Assembly (NCBI GenBank): GCA_002448875.1
Contig: DKAS01000006.1
Span: 1-22,174, forward strand
Direction: 5' to 3'
DNA from: Proteobacteria bacterium UBA6920
Lineage (GTDB): Bacteria > Pseudomonadota > Gammaproteobacteria > SG8-11
Length of the DNA: 22,174 nucleotides
Every line of letters starts with the position of its first letter. Position 1 is the stretch's first letter. The position numbers and the translations under genes were made by a program. Shown piece by piece: positions 13,976 through 21,827 of the stretch. The notes under the pieces are model-generated. The model was not told the DNA's origin. It saw only the letters and a program-made list of their open reading frames with translations, and made no database searches.

Positions 13976-15241
13976 ATGAGAGTTCGCTTGTTTATGATTT
14001 GCGGATTGCTGGCAGTGATCGGCGGTCAGGCCTTCGGCGACGAATCGGCAGGCGACAACACCGCCGAACTGCGCCGCAAGAACCAGTTTCCCACCAATTA
14101 CGGCTACCTGCTGGCGCCGCTGCCCTATTCCATCCCCGGCATCGGCTCAGGCATGTTCATCCTCGGCTCGTTCACCAATGTGTTCGACACCACCCTGGAC
14201 CCGACCGCGGTACTTATTACCGGCGAGGCCAAGGGGGAAGGATTGTTTTTCGATGAAGTGCCCCTGTACGACAAACACCTGTTCCTGCGGCTGGAAATGC
14301 TCAATATCGGCACCGCGGTGGTCAACAGCTACAAGACACGGGGCATGGACACCGGCAAGGATGACTACAACCTGCTGCAGGTAGGCTCTTACCAGGAACG
14401 CAACGCCGGCCTGGACCTCACCTTTTATGACCGTAAACTGACCTTCTCCCTGACCCGCAGCAACAACCACGGCAATCTGGAAAAAATCCGTGACAATAAG
14501 GGCAATATTATCGACCCATTGGACAACCCCTACCGCTTCGAGAACCGTGACTGGCAGTGGTCCACGCAGCTGGATATGACCGATGACTACCTGGACGCCC
14601 GCCGTGGCTACCGGGTCAACCTGCGCTACCGCAACCATCCCAGCCACAATGCCAACGACCCGGACTACTTCGTCACGGAAGTCAATTCCACGTTTTTCGT
14701 TCCCGTCGTCGGTCAAGACACGCTGGTATTCAACTATTTCCAATCGGATGCCAACGTGCGCGTCCGCGGCAACCTGGACCGCGCCAGCATCGCTCAGGAA
14801 CTGGGCTTCAATTGCCCGCCGGGCAATCAGGAATGCCTGGCGGCGGAATCCAATCTGGTCGACGTCATCGTCAACCAGCGGCGTTACGGCACGGCCACCC
14901 CCCTGGGCGGCGATAACCGCTTTCGCGGCTTCCCCCAGGGACGTTTCAACGGCGCCCATGTCTCATTTTTCGGCGCGGAGTACCGGATGAATTTCGTGCG
15001 CGACGCCACGCCCTTCAATCTGTATTTCTGGCGCGACACGCATACCGGATTCCAGCTGGCCTTTTTCAACGAATACGCCACCGTCTCCGAAACCTGGAAC
15101 GACTTGTGGGACCGTTCGCGGATGGTCGTCGGCGCGGGCGCGCGTCTGGTTACCAAGTCCGGCAGCGTCTACCGCCTCGACCTGGCCACCGGGGATGAAG
15201 GACCGCAGCTGAGCGTATTCTTTTATTATCCGTGGGATTGA
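13976..15241 (+). CDS. POTRA-less Omp85-type outer membrane beta-barrel protein
   Basis: Predicted outer-membrane protein of the BamA/TamA (Omp85, surface antigen D15) superfamily, 421 residues. A signal peptide covers residues 1-21 (hydrophobic ICGLLAVIGG, cleavage near AFG-DE). The mature protein goes straight into alternating beta strands, with no room for POTRA domains. Omp85 marks are YLDARRGYRVNLRY (205-218), the conserved R-G-F loop in GGDNRFRGF (311-319), GAEYRMNF (333-340), and the C-terminal strand ending FFYYPW before a final Asp. Cys280 and Cys287 may form a loop disulfide. I chose the ATG at 13976 because GAGGGGGG lies 5 nt before it and a signal peptide follows; an upstream in-frame start at 13910 has neither. 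Such lone barrels are poorly understood, and its substrate is unknown. Confidence 0.82.
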   Translation: MRVRLFMICGLLAVIGGQAFGDESAGDNTAELRRKNQFPTNYGYLLAPLPYSIPGIGSGMFILGSFTNVFDTTLDPTAVLITGEAKGEGLFFDEVPLYDKHLFLRLEMLNIGTAVVNSYKTRGMDTGKDDYNLLQVGSYQERNAGLDLTFYDRKLTFSLTRSNNHGNLEKIRDNKGNIIDPLDNPYRFENRDWQWSTQLDMTDDYLDARRGYRVNLRYRNHPSHNANDPDYFVTEVNSTFFVPVVGQDTLVFNYFQSDANVRVRGNLDRASIAQELGFNCPPGNQECLAAESNLVDVIVNQRRYGTATPLGGDNRFRGFPQGRFNGAHVSFFGAEYRMNFVRDATPFNLYFWRDTHTGFQLAFFNEYATVSETWNDLWDRSRMVVGAGARLVTKSGSVYRLDLATGDEGPQLSVFFYYPWD

Positions 15242-15247
15242 TGCGCT

Positions 15248-15286
15248 GCCCGCGGCGACCGCCCCTCGGGTCAGGCCGCCGCGGGC
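15248..15286. terminator. Hairpin between convergent genes
   Basis: GCCCGCGGCG (15248-15257) and CGCCGCGGGC (15277-15286) form a perfect 10-bp stem with a 19-nt loop. It lies in the 54-bp gap between the outer-membrane barrel gene and the tautomerase gene, which converge. No T-run follows, so it is a likely bidirectional, non-canonical terminator. Confidence 0.45.
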
Positions 15287-15295
15287 GAATCCCCG

Positions 15296-15691
15296 TTACA
15301 CATCGACCTTGAATCCCAGTTCCACGTCGCAGGCCGCCTGGCCGCCGCGGATGCCCCAGTTCTCCCGACCGATTTCCCGCAATACGATCCGGACGTGATC
15401 CCCGGGGATGCCCAAAGGCTCCAGGCCGGCGACTATACCCCGGTAAAGATCGCGTTTGGCCGCCAGCGAGCGCCCGGGAAAGGCGTCGATGCTGATCGCG
15501 GTAAAGCACTCCGGCCGCGCCTTGTCCGGCGGGCAGACGAAACGATGCGGCTCGTGGACCAGCAACCGCACGTCCCGATCCTCGGGTGGCAACTTGAACG
15601 CTTGCAGCAGAGCCCGATGCACCGCCTCGATCATGGCAATTTCCTGTTGCGGGGTATAGCGCTGGCGTACTTCGATCAAAACCGTGGGCAT
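15296..15691 (-). CDS. Tautomerase superfamily protein (malonate-semialdehyde decarboxylase-like)
   Basis: Small cytoplasmic enzyme of 131 residues in the tautomerase/MIF fold, built from two beta-alpha-beta units. The key feature is Pro2 directly after the initiator Met (MPTVLIEV); after Met removal the N-terminal proline acts as the catalytic base or acid. AHRALLQAFKLPPEDR and the second unit with IPGDHVRIVLREIGRENWGIRGG match the roughly 129-residue two-unit subgroup that includes malonate semialdehyde decarboxylase, rather than the 62-residue 4-oxalocrotonate tautomerase. GGAGG lies 5 nt before the ATG. The DUF202 gene is 56 bp upstream on the same strand. The substrate is not determinable. 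Confidence 0.85.
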   Translation of the reverse strand: MPTVLIEVRQRYTPQQEIAMIEAVHRALLQAFKLPPEDRDVRLLVHEPHRFVCPPDKARPECFTAISIDAFPGRSLAAKRDLYRGIVAGLEPLGIPGDHVRIVLREIGRENWGIRGGQAACDVELGFKVDV

Positions 15692-15747
15692 GTTTCCTCC
15701 TCGCTGAATTCCCTACCCGGCTGCAACGGCTGACGACATGGGAAAAT

Positions 15748-16119
15748 CTACCAAAAGCCCCGCGCCAGATAAATACAGAGCACCAGCCCCAGGATGCCTG
15801 TCACCAGATTCATCAACATGCCCGCCCGTAAATCATAACCCACGGGGATCTCGCTGGGGCGCAGGGTACCGAGAATTTTTCGATGTTGAAACACGGAATA
15901 GAAACTCGCCGTGACCGCCAGGATAATGAACACCAGACCGACGACAAACGAAATATGTCGTTGAAATACTTTTTGCTCGAATTGATTCGATATTTCCAGA
16001 AACAGACCGAAGCGCTCGATGACGAAGCCGAATGCCATCAATGAAATACAGGTCCGGTTCCACGCCATCAGCGTTCTTTCCGCCGCGAACAGCACGCGCG
16101 GATCATTTAAATCAGACAT
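15748..16119 (-). CDS. DUF202 family inner membrane protein
   Basis: Small integral membrane protein of 123 residues, of the DUF202 (YidH-like) family, with no established biochemical role. The conserved N-terminal stretch LFAAERTLMAWNRT (10-23) is the family signature and runs into the first membrane span. Hydrophobic spans lie near 24-40, 57-76 and 101-120. It starts 6 nt after the stop of the NTF2-like gene, and its ribosome-binding sequence GGGAG overlaps that stop region, so the two are probably translationally linked. It is a reliable family call with unknown function. Confidence 0.9.
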   Translation of the reverse strand: MSDLNDPRVLFAAERTLMAWNRTCISLMAFGFVIERFGLFLEISNQFEQKVFQRHISFVVGLVFIILAVTASFYSVFQHRKILGTLRPSEIPVGYDLRAGMLMNLVTGILGLVLCIYLARGFW

Positions 16120-16125
16120 AGCTCC

Positions 16126-16521
16126 CTACTCCACCGCCACCACCGTTTCCTTGACCACCTGCCACCCCGCAGCCTTTTTCGCCAGACAAAGACTGTAGAC
16201 GGATTTTTCATCCCGGCCGAACAGCTTCATTCGCCGCGTTACCACGACGTGCGCCAGGTCGTCGGTAACTTCGAGGTGATTGAATTTCGCCTCGGTGCTC
16301 AGCGGCTCCTGCCCACGGGCGCGCATGCCCTGCATGAACCCCAGCACCTCGCCCTTACCCAAAACGCTGGTGTTGCCGTCGGACCCCACGCGTACGATTT
16401 TCAGGGTATCGGCATAATGTCGGTCCAGAAACTCGACGTCATACACGCTGCCGCGCTCGATGATGTCGACAACCGTTTGCTTTACCGCCACTTCGGAACC
16501 CGTCAGGCCTTGCTGTTGCAT
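16126..16521 (-). CDS. NTF2-like/SnoaL-type small protein
   Basis: The 131-residue protein has the cone-shaped NTF2-like fold pattern: an N-terminal helix (VKQTVVDIIERG), FLDRHYADTLKIVRVG, GKGEVLGFMQG, then long strands with HLEVTDDLAHVVVTRRMKLF and a C-terminal GWQVVKETVVAVE. Similar proteins are annotated as SnoaL-like, DUF4440 or lumazine-binding-like and bind small ligands; some are isomerases. No catalytic residue can be assigned. GGGAGC lies shortly upstream of the chosen ATG at 16521. It leads a two-gene unit with the DUF202 protein (6-nt gap). A 13-bp tandem repeat lies in its promoter region. Confidence 0.72.
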   Translation of the reverse strand: MQQQGLTGSEVAVKQTVVDIIERGSVYDVEFLDRHYADTLKIVRVGSDGNTSVLGKGEVLGFMQGMRARGQEPLSTEAKFNHLEVTDDLAHVVVTRRMKLFGRDEKSVYSLCLAKKAAGWQVVKETVVAVE

Positions 16522-16547
16522 ATCATCGCTCCCATGGACTGTCCATT

Positions 16548-16573
16548 CGAACTCTCTTTTCGAACTCTCTTTT
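16548..16573. repeat. Tandem 13-bp direct repeat
   Basis: CGAACTCTCTTTT occurs twice in a row (16548-16560 and 16561-16573), each copy overlapping a TTCGAA palindrome at its left edge. It lies 27-52 bp upstream of the NTF2-like gene, where a regulator could bind, but simple slippage duplication would look the same. Confidence 0.5.
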
Positions 16574-16747
16574 TAGCACAGGAGCAAAACTCGCGTAAAC
16601 GGCGATCGAATGCTACCACCGCCTGCCGCTCTCGGTATTTCCCGTAGCGCGGCAAGACAAATATACCGCGCCGACGTGCGGCGAGTGCTATGCTATACGC
16701 GAGTCCGACAACGTGCGGATACGAAAAGTTGAACGCCTCGGTGCAAT

Positions 16748-18970
16748 ATGGTTGTCATAAGAATATCTGTCCTGACCCTGCTGACACTGCTGCTCCTGCC
16801 CGCGGTGCATGCCGCCGACGGCATACTGGAAAATGGCCAGCGACGCCCGGTCGTCGGCCTGGTATTGAGCGGCGGCGGTGCGCGCGGCGCGGTGCACCTG
16901 GGGATACTCAAGGTGCTGGAGGAATTGCGGGTACCCGTCGACATCATCACCGGCACCAGCATGGGCGCCGTGGTCGGCGGCTTGTATGCCCTGGGCTATT
17001 CCACGGCGGAGCTGGACGAACAGCTGGTGAAAGTGGATTGGAACGAGGTTTTCATCGACAAACCGCCCCGCGACCAGCTGGATTTTCGCCGTAAGGAAGT
17101 CAATGCCAATTACCTGTTCAAGCTCGACGCCGGCGTTAAGCATGCCGGCATCACCATTCCGTCGGGGCCCATATACGGGCAGAAAATCAGCGCCAGGCTG
17201 AAGGCGCTGACCCTGTTCGCGCCCCGCGACTTCGACGCACTGCCGATCAAATACCGGGCGGTGGCGGCGGACATCGAAACCGGCGAGGAAGTGGTGCTCA
17301 GCCACGGCGATCTGGCCACCGCCATGCGCGCCAGCCTGTCCATTCCCGGCATTTTCGCCCCGGTGGACTGGGACGGCCGGGTGCTGGTCGATGGCGGGCT
17401 CGCCAACAACGTGCCGGTGCAGCTGGCGCGGGAGCTGGGCGCCGAAGTATTGATCGTCGTCGACCTCAACAGCAAACCCAAAGCCAAGGAACAGCTGACC
17501 TCGCCGTTCAGCATCCTGAACCAGATCCTGGGGTTTCACATCCTGCAAAACAGCATTGCGCAGCTGCAACAGGTGGGCACCAGCGATGTGCTGATTCAAC
17601 CGGACACCAGCGGCTACAGCTCCACGGATTTCACCTTGGCCGCGGCGCTGGTCCAGCTCGGGGTGCAGGAAGGCAGAAACGCCGCCGATCAACTGCGGCG
17701 TTTCTCCCTGTCCGAGGATGCCTACCGCAACTACCTGGCCCGCACCCGCAAACAGCCGCAAGCGCTGCCCACGGTCGAAGCCATTCATCTGCGCAACGAC
17801 TCACACCTGAAAGCAGCGGTGCTGAAATCCCTGCTCAAAACCACCACCGGCAAACCCCTGAATATCGAGGATCTCAATGCCGACCTGGACACCCTCTACG
17901 GCCTGGATATCTTTCAATCGGTGGACTATGACCTGACCCGGACCGCGGCGGGGGCGCAGCTGGACATCAACGCGCGGCAGAAAAGCTGGGGACCGGACTA
18001 TCTGGGTTTCGGCCTGGTCAGCGTCGCCGAAGAACGCGGCAACATTCAGCTCGCCGCCGACTACACGGTCACCCCGTTCAACGCCGACGGCGGTGAATGG
18101 CGCTCGGAAGCGCAGGTCGGCTACAACAAGAGCCTCCTGTCCGAATTTTACCAGCCGCTGGATGATCAGCTGCGCTACAACCTCAGCACCTGGGCCGCTT
18201 ACCGGGAAACCCATTTCGGCCGCTACGTGGAGGGCAAAAAGGCCGCGGAGTACATCGTCGCCACCTCCCAGGCGGGCATCGGCGCCGCGCGCCTGTTCGG
18301 CAATTGCTGCAAGCTGCATGTGGACCTCGTCAGCGGCGTGCGCAACACCGAACCGGTGGTGGGAGATGTCAACGTCGGCACCGGCAAATACGACATCGGC
18401 GCCTGGACCGCCGGCATCAACTATGACCGACTCGACAACGTGAACTTCCCCAGACACGGCGCCCTGGCCAACGCCGGCTGGACCATGGAGAAAAAAAGTC
18501 TGGGCTCGGATCTGGACCAGGGCAAGGCCCAGGTCAGTTTATTGAACGCCACCAGTTGGCAGCGCAACACGCTGCTGTTCTGGGGCTCGCTGGGCGGCGT
18601 GGTGAAAAGCGAAGCGGCGGCGCCCACCGGCTACGCCGTCGGCGGCTTCTTCAACCTGTCCGGTTATGAGCGGGATGAATTGAGCGGCCGCTACGCCGGC
18701 GTACTGCGCATGATGTATGTGCGCGAACTGGCCAGGATTCCCTTTACCCTCGCCCTGCCGTTTTACGCCGGCTTCACCCTGGAGGCCGGCAATGTGTGGG
18801 ACCGGCGCGCCGACATCAGCGCCCATTCCGCGCTGGCGGCGGGTGCCCTGCTGCTGGCGCTGGATACCCCCGTCGGTCCGCTGTATATCGCCAAGGGCTT
18901 CGCGGAGAAAGAGCGGAGCAAGAGCTATGTCTTTCTTGGACGCAGCTTCGATCTTTATCAGAGCCACTAA
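16748..18970 (+). CDS. PlpD-like patatin phospholipase with POTRA and outer-membrane barrel
   Basis: The 740-residue protein has the type Vd autotransporter layout of P. aeruginosa PlpD (about 728 residues): a secreted patatin lipase fused to its own outer-membrane pore. A signal peptide spans 1-22 (cleavage after VHA). The patatin domain (about 35-325) has the oxyanion loop GGGARG (42-47), the nucleophile Ser71 in GTSMG, and Asp215 in VDGG, so the Ser-Asp dyad is complete. A POTRA domain lies near 341-411. The 16-strand Omp85-type barrel follows from about 415, with the loop motif LSGYERDEL (637-645). In PlpD the lipase acts on phospholipids at or beyond the surface; here the substrate is inferred. 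An extended -10-like TGCTATGCT lies at 16686-16694. No good ribosome-binding site precedes the ATG. Confidence 0.93.
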   Translation: MVVIRISVLTLLTLLLLPAVHAADGILENGQRRPVVGLVLSGGGARGAVHLGILKVLEELRVPVDIITGTSMGAVVGGLYALGYSTAELDEQLVKVDWNEVFIDKPPRDQLDFRRKEVNANYLFKLDAGVKHAGITIPSGPIYGQKISARLKALTLFAPRDFDALPIKYRAVAADIETGEEVVLSHGDLATAMRASLSIPGIFAPVDWDGRVLVDGGLANNVPVQLARELGAEVLIVVDLNSKPKAKEQLTSPFSILNQILGFHILQNSIAQLQQVGTSDVLIQPDTSGYSSTDFTLAAALVQLGVQEGRNAADQLRRFSLSEDAYRNYLARTRKQPQALPTVEAIHLRNDSHLKAAVLKSLLKTTTGKPLNIEDLNADLDTLYGLDIFQSVDYDLTRTAAGAQLDINARQKSWGPDYLGFGLVSVAEERGNIQLAADYTVTPFNADGGEWRSEAQVGYNKSLLSEFYQPLDDQLRYNLSTWAAYRETHFGRYVEGKKAAEYIVATSQAGIGAARLFGNCCKLHVDLVSGVRNTEPVVGDVNVGTGKYDIGAWTAGINYDRLDNVNFPRHGALANAGWTMEKKSLGSDLDQGKAQVSLLNATSWQRNTLLFWGSLGGVVKSEAAAPTGYAVGGFFNLSGYERDELSGRYAGVLRMMYVRELARIPFTLALPFYAGFTLEAGNVWDRRADISAHSALAAGALLLALDTPVGPLYIAKGFAEKERSKSYVFLGRSFDLYQSH

Positions 18971-19030
18971 CTGCGAGCGGCAATGCCAACCCATTGCACC
19001 AGCGATGGTGGAAAATGCACTATATATACC

Positions 19031-19168
19031 TTCCCGCCCGCGGCAGTGGTGCCGGTCCGCTTTTCCGGGACGTCCAGCGCCAGGGATGGCGCTGGTCGAG
19101 CCCACAGGGACGTTCTGTTAGCGGTCCTGGAAAAGCGGACCGGCGCCGCTGCGAAGAGCGGGCGGGAA
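19031..19168. repeat. 138-bp nested inverted repeat between convergent genes
   Basis: The outer arms TTCCCGCCCGC (19031-19041) and its complement (19158-19168) are perfect 11-bp partners. Further in, 19051-19071 pairs with 19124-19144 over 21 bp, including 16 perfect bp (GCCGGTCCGCTTTTCC) and one G-T wobble; a partly paired segment bridges the two. Inside, CCAGCGCCA (19074-19082) and TGGCGCTGG (19087-19095) form a 9-bp hairpin with a GGGA tetraloop. It lies 60 bp after the PlpD-like gene and about 100 bp beyond the DUF4105 gene. It could be a strong bidirectional terminator, a structured RNA, or a miniature mobile (MITE/BIME-like) element. No target-site duplication or T-run was seen. A further small hairpin (GCACTG-C-CAGTGC, 19186-19198) follows. 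Confidence 0.7.
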
Positions 19169-19270
19169 CGCCATCCAAACCAAGCGCACTGCCAGTGCTG
19201 CGCTCCTGTTCATCATCTACAGCATCCGCAACCTCAGACCTGCCCTATGGTGCAAAAATACCGTACCCAC

Positions 19271-21823
19271 TCACCAGCGGTTGATCTCCACGCCTAAACT
19301 GATCCCCCGGCGCATACGCTCCTGCTCACCGGCATGTCCGGCCAGGACCTGCTCCTGGCTGGCGCCGAGTTTCACCAGGGTCTGCTGGTCATCCCTGCCG
19401 GACAGACGCCAGGCCAGATCGGAGCGCAGACTGAACTCCGCATCCTGTTTCTCATTGGTGGGCAAGCGGTATTCCAGATGATTGCGCCATTGCCAGCGGC
19501 GTTCGGCATCCGGCGTCCATAGCGTATCCAGCCCTATTGGCAACATGATGCCCGCGTCGTCGTGACCGCGTTCGAAATGACGGTGAATATCCGCTCCCAG
19601 CGACACGAACGCATAGTCGTTGAACCCGGGACTGGCCGCCAGATTGAACAGCAGTTCAGCACCGGCCAGCGTGCCGTGGCGGATATGCAGATCTTCGTCA
19701 CCGGCAAAATCCAGCAGACTCAGCCCCAGCCCCGGCGCGCCCCGCTGACTGAAGATCCCCGGCACCGTACCCAGCACTTCCTTGAACTTGCGCACCTCCA
19801 GCCCGGTGAACCGCCACTGCTGCAGCCCGCCCCCCTTTTCACCCTCGCCGAAGCTAAGGCTGGTGCCGCCCAGCACCACCGAGCCGGCGCGTTGCATGGC
19901 GATTTTGGAAAAGGAGCCCATGTCCTGGCGCTCCAGGGCACCGTCGAGGGTAAAGCCGGCCCGGCTCGCGCCGGCGGATTGCCACAGCGCCGATGCCAGC
20001 CCGAAACTCAACAGATTGGTATGGGCCACGCCCTGAGCGAACGCCGCCTGTTCACGCTCCGCTCCCAGCTCGGCGACCTGATCCTCGACGCTCACCCGCA
20101 CCAGCGCCGGCAGGCGCGGCGCTACCTGCTGTTGCAGATCCCGCAGGCGCTGGGTCACATTGCCGGTATATTGCTCGCAATCGAGATTGAGCTGCGCGTA
20201 CACCAGTTCGGTTTCCTGCAACAGCACCGCCAGCTCGTTGAGCGTGTCCGCGGCCGCGGGCTGCGCCGCGGCGATGTGCTGCAATTGCGCCACCGCCTGC
20301 AGGCGCCGGCTGCCGCGCGCATCGGTCAGCGCGTCCAATGCCGGCCACTGCGCCAGGGGAAAGTCCGCGCGCGCTGCCCGCAGCTTTTGTCGCAACATGA
20401 GCTGCGCCAGCTGCCCGTTGCGGCGATAACTGTAAAACGACGGATAGACCGGTGTCGCCAGGCCCTCGCGCACGAACAAACCCACCAGCGAATTCGGCGG
20501 CGACACCACCGGATCGAAGTCCGCCAGACGCCGGTTGCCTATGCCCTGGCCGATCACCTTGACCAGCACCGAGGCGCAGTTCTGATCGAAAAAGTAGTAC
20601 TTGGCGTTGTAATTTTTCTTCGCCCGAAACAGATGCTCCAGCAGATCGTTTTTCTGACGCGCATCCAGATGCAAGCGGTAGCGCAACAGATTGCGGTCCT
20701 CCTCGATCGTATAGGTTTTCAGCGCCTGCGCCAGGGTCTGGCGTTCCATCAGCGTAAGAAAGCCGCCGCTCAGCCCCTTGAGCAATTGCACGACGGACCC
20801 CAGGGCATCGAAGGCGCTGGCGTCATCCACCGGACCGAACCAGTTGCTTTTGCACTGCTTAGCTTCGACATCCCGGGTGGGCGCCACGGCCGGGCGCGCG
20901 CCAGCCTGAGTGTTGGCCATGAACGCGATCACCAGATCGTTGGGATTTTCCATGCCCAGCTGGCGCGCCCGCGGATTATTGTCCAGCAGAATGCGCAGCA
21001 TCAGATGGCCGGCGATTTCCGCCGCGTCGCCGGTGCCCGGCGTGGCGTACAGCAGTTCAAAACCCAGCACCGTGTCCGCTGTGATCGGACCCAGATCCAC
21101 GGGGTTGCCGGTGACCGGATCATGGAATTCCAGATCATCGAGCATGCCTTCGGCCATGGATTTACACGCCGTCCCGGCGAGATCCAGCGGTGACACGAAA
21201 CCGGTGAATTGCTCCTGCAGGAACTGGTACTTGCGCGGCATGCGACAGCGCAGCGATTCCTCCATGGTCGACGGCGGCGGCAGGATGAAATGCTCGGCGC
21301 TGGTCACGAAATCCTGGCGCGGGCCGCGCCGCCCGCTGTGTGCGGCATAAGCGCGCGGATCCTGATTATTGGCGCGGGTGGTTATGCCAAGATACGCCGG
21401 CTCCCAACCGCTGATCTCCCGCCAGCGTTTACCGGCGCTCACCGCATAGCGACGGTCATAGCGATCGAGGAGAAAACGCAGCACCTGGCGCAACACCGGG
21501 TCCGTAGCGTCCTCGCCGGTCAGGTGCAACACCGGGTCAGTGTTGCCGGTAGCGGCGGTGGCCGGCCCCGGCCCCCAGTACAAATGCAATCCACGCCGAT
21601 CCGGCCACAAACGAACGGGCCACAGCTCCTCCGGCAGATCGGCGACCATCGCCGTCAGATCCTGCTGCAGCTGCGCCGGCCACGCCTCACCGGCGACGCC
21701 CGACTGCAGGTGGAAACCGGCCTGTTCCAGCAGAGTGTCGGCAGCCCGTGCCTGCACACCGGTGCACAACAGCAGCGCGAGCGCCAGCCGGCGCCCGCGC
21801 CGGGTACGCAACAAACTCAGCAT
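19271..21823 (-). CDS. DUF4105 (Lnb-like) periplasmic protein with C-terminal barrel-like region
   Basis: Large exported protein of 850 residues. A signal peptide covers about 1-28 (Arg-rich start, LALALLLC core, cleavage near ARA-AD). The central part matches DUF4105, also annotated as the Lnb N-terminal periplasmic domain. His273 in GHLMLRI and Cys416 in YYFFDQNCAS sit at the positions expected for the family's conserved His and Cys; Enterococcus and Bacillus Lnb proteins are lipoprotein intramolecular acyl transferases, so a lipid-transfer reaction is possible but unproven here. From about 600 to the end the sequence alternates like beta strands, with a C-terminal aromatic (NRW), suggesting an outer-membrane barrel. 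Residues 485-595 are a helical, Gln/Ala-rich linker. It starts 4 nt after the stop of the upstream partial gene, so the two form an operon. Confidence 0.8.
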   Translation of the reverse strand: MLSLLRTRRGRRLALALLLCTGVQARAADTLLEQAGFHLQSGVAGEAWPAQLQQDLTAMVADLPEELWPVRLWPDRRGLHLYWGPGPATAATGNTDPVLHLTGEDATDPVLRQVLRFLLDRYDRRYAVSAGKRWREISGWEPAYLGITTRANNQDPRAYAAHSGRRGPRQDFVTSAEHFILPPPSTMEESLRCRMPRKYQFLQEQFTGFVSPLDLAGTACKSMAEGMLDDLEFHDPVTGNPVDLGPITADTVLGFELLYATPGTGDAAEIAGHLMLRILLDNNPRARQLGMENPNDLVIAFMANTQAGARPAVAPTRDVEAKQCKSNWFGPVDDASAFDALGSVVQLLKGLSGGFLTLMERQTLAQALKTYTIEEDRNLLRYRLHLDARQKNDLLEHLFRAKKNYNAKYYFFDQNCASVLVKVIGQGIGNRRLADFDPVVSPPNSLVGLFVREGLATPVYPSFYSYRRNGQLAQLMLRQKLRAARADFPLAQWPALDALTDARGSRRLQAVAQLQHIAAAQPAAADTLNELAVLLQETELVYAQLNLDCEQYTGNVTQRLRDLQQQVAPRLPALVRVSVEDQVAELGAEREQAAFAQGVAHTNLLSFGLASALWQSAGASRAGFTLDGALERQDMGSFSKIAMQRAGSVVLGGTSLSFGEGEKGGGLQQWRFTGLEVRKFKEVLGTVPGIFSQRGAPGLGLSLLDFAGDEDLHIRHGTLAGAELLFNLAASPGFNDYAFVSLGADIHRHFERGHDDAGIMLPIGLDTLWTPDAERRWQWRNHLEYRLPTNEKQDAEFSLRSDLAWRLSGRDDQQTLVKLGASQEQVLAGHAGEQERMRRGISLGVEINRW

Positions 21824-21827
21824 GCGT

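Noticed and set aside
14147..14959. A 270-codon open frame on the minus strand
   Set aside because: It is antisense to the outer-membrane barrel gene; its Val/Ala-rich translation is a typical mirror of barrel codons.
16688..17788. A 366-codon open frame on the minus strand
   Set aside because: It is antisense to the patatin domain of the PlpD-like gene, and its translation resembles no family.
19562..21193. A 543-codon open frame on the plus strand
   Set aside because: It lies entirely antisense to the DUF4105 gene, which has a signal peptide, family motifs and a sensible end. The antisense translation is Arg/Gln/His-rich with no recognisable domain, as expected in G+C-rich DNA.
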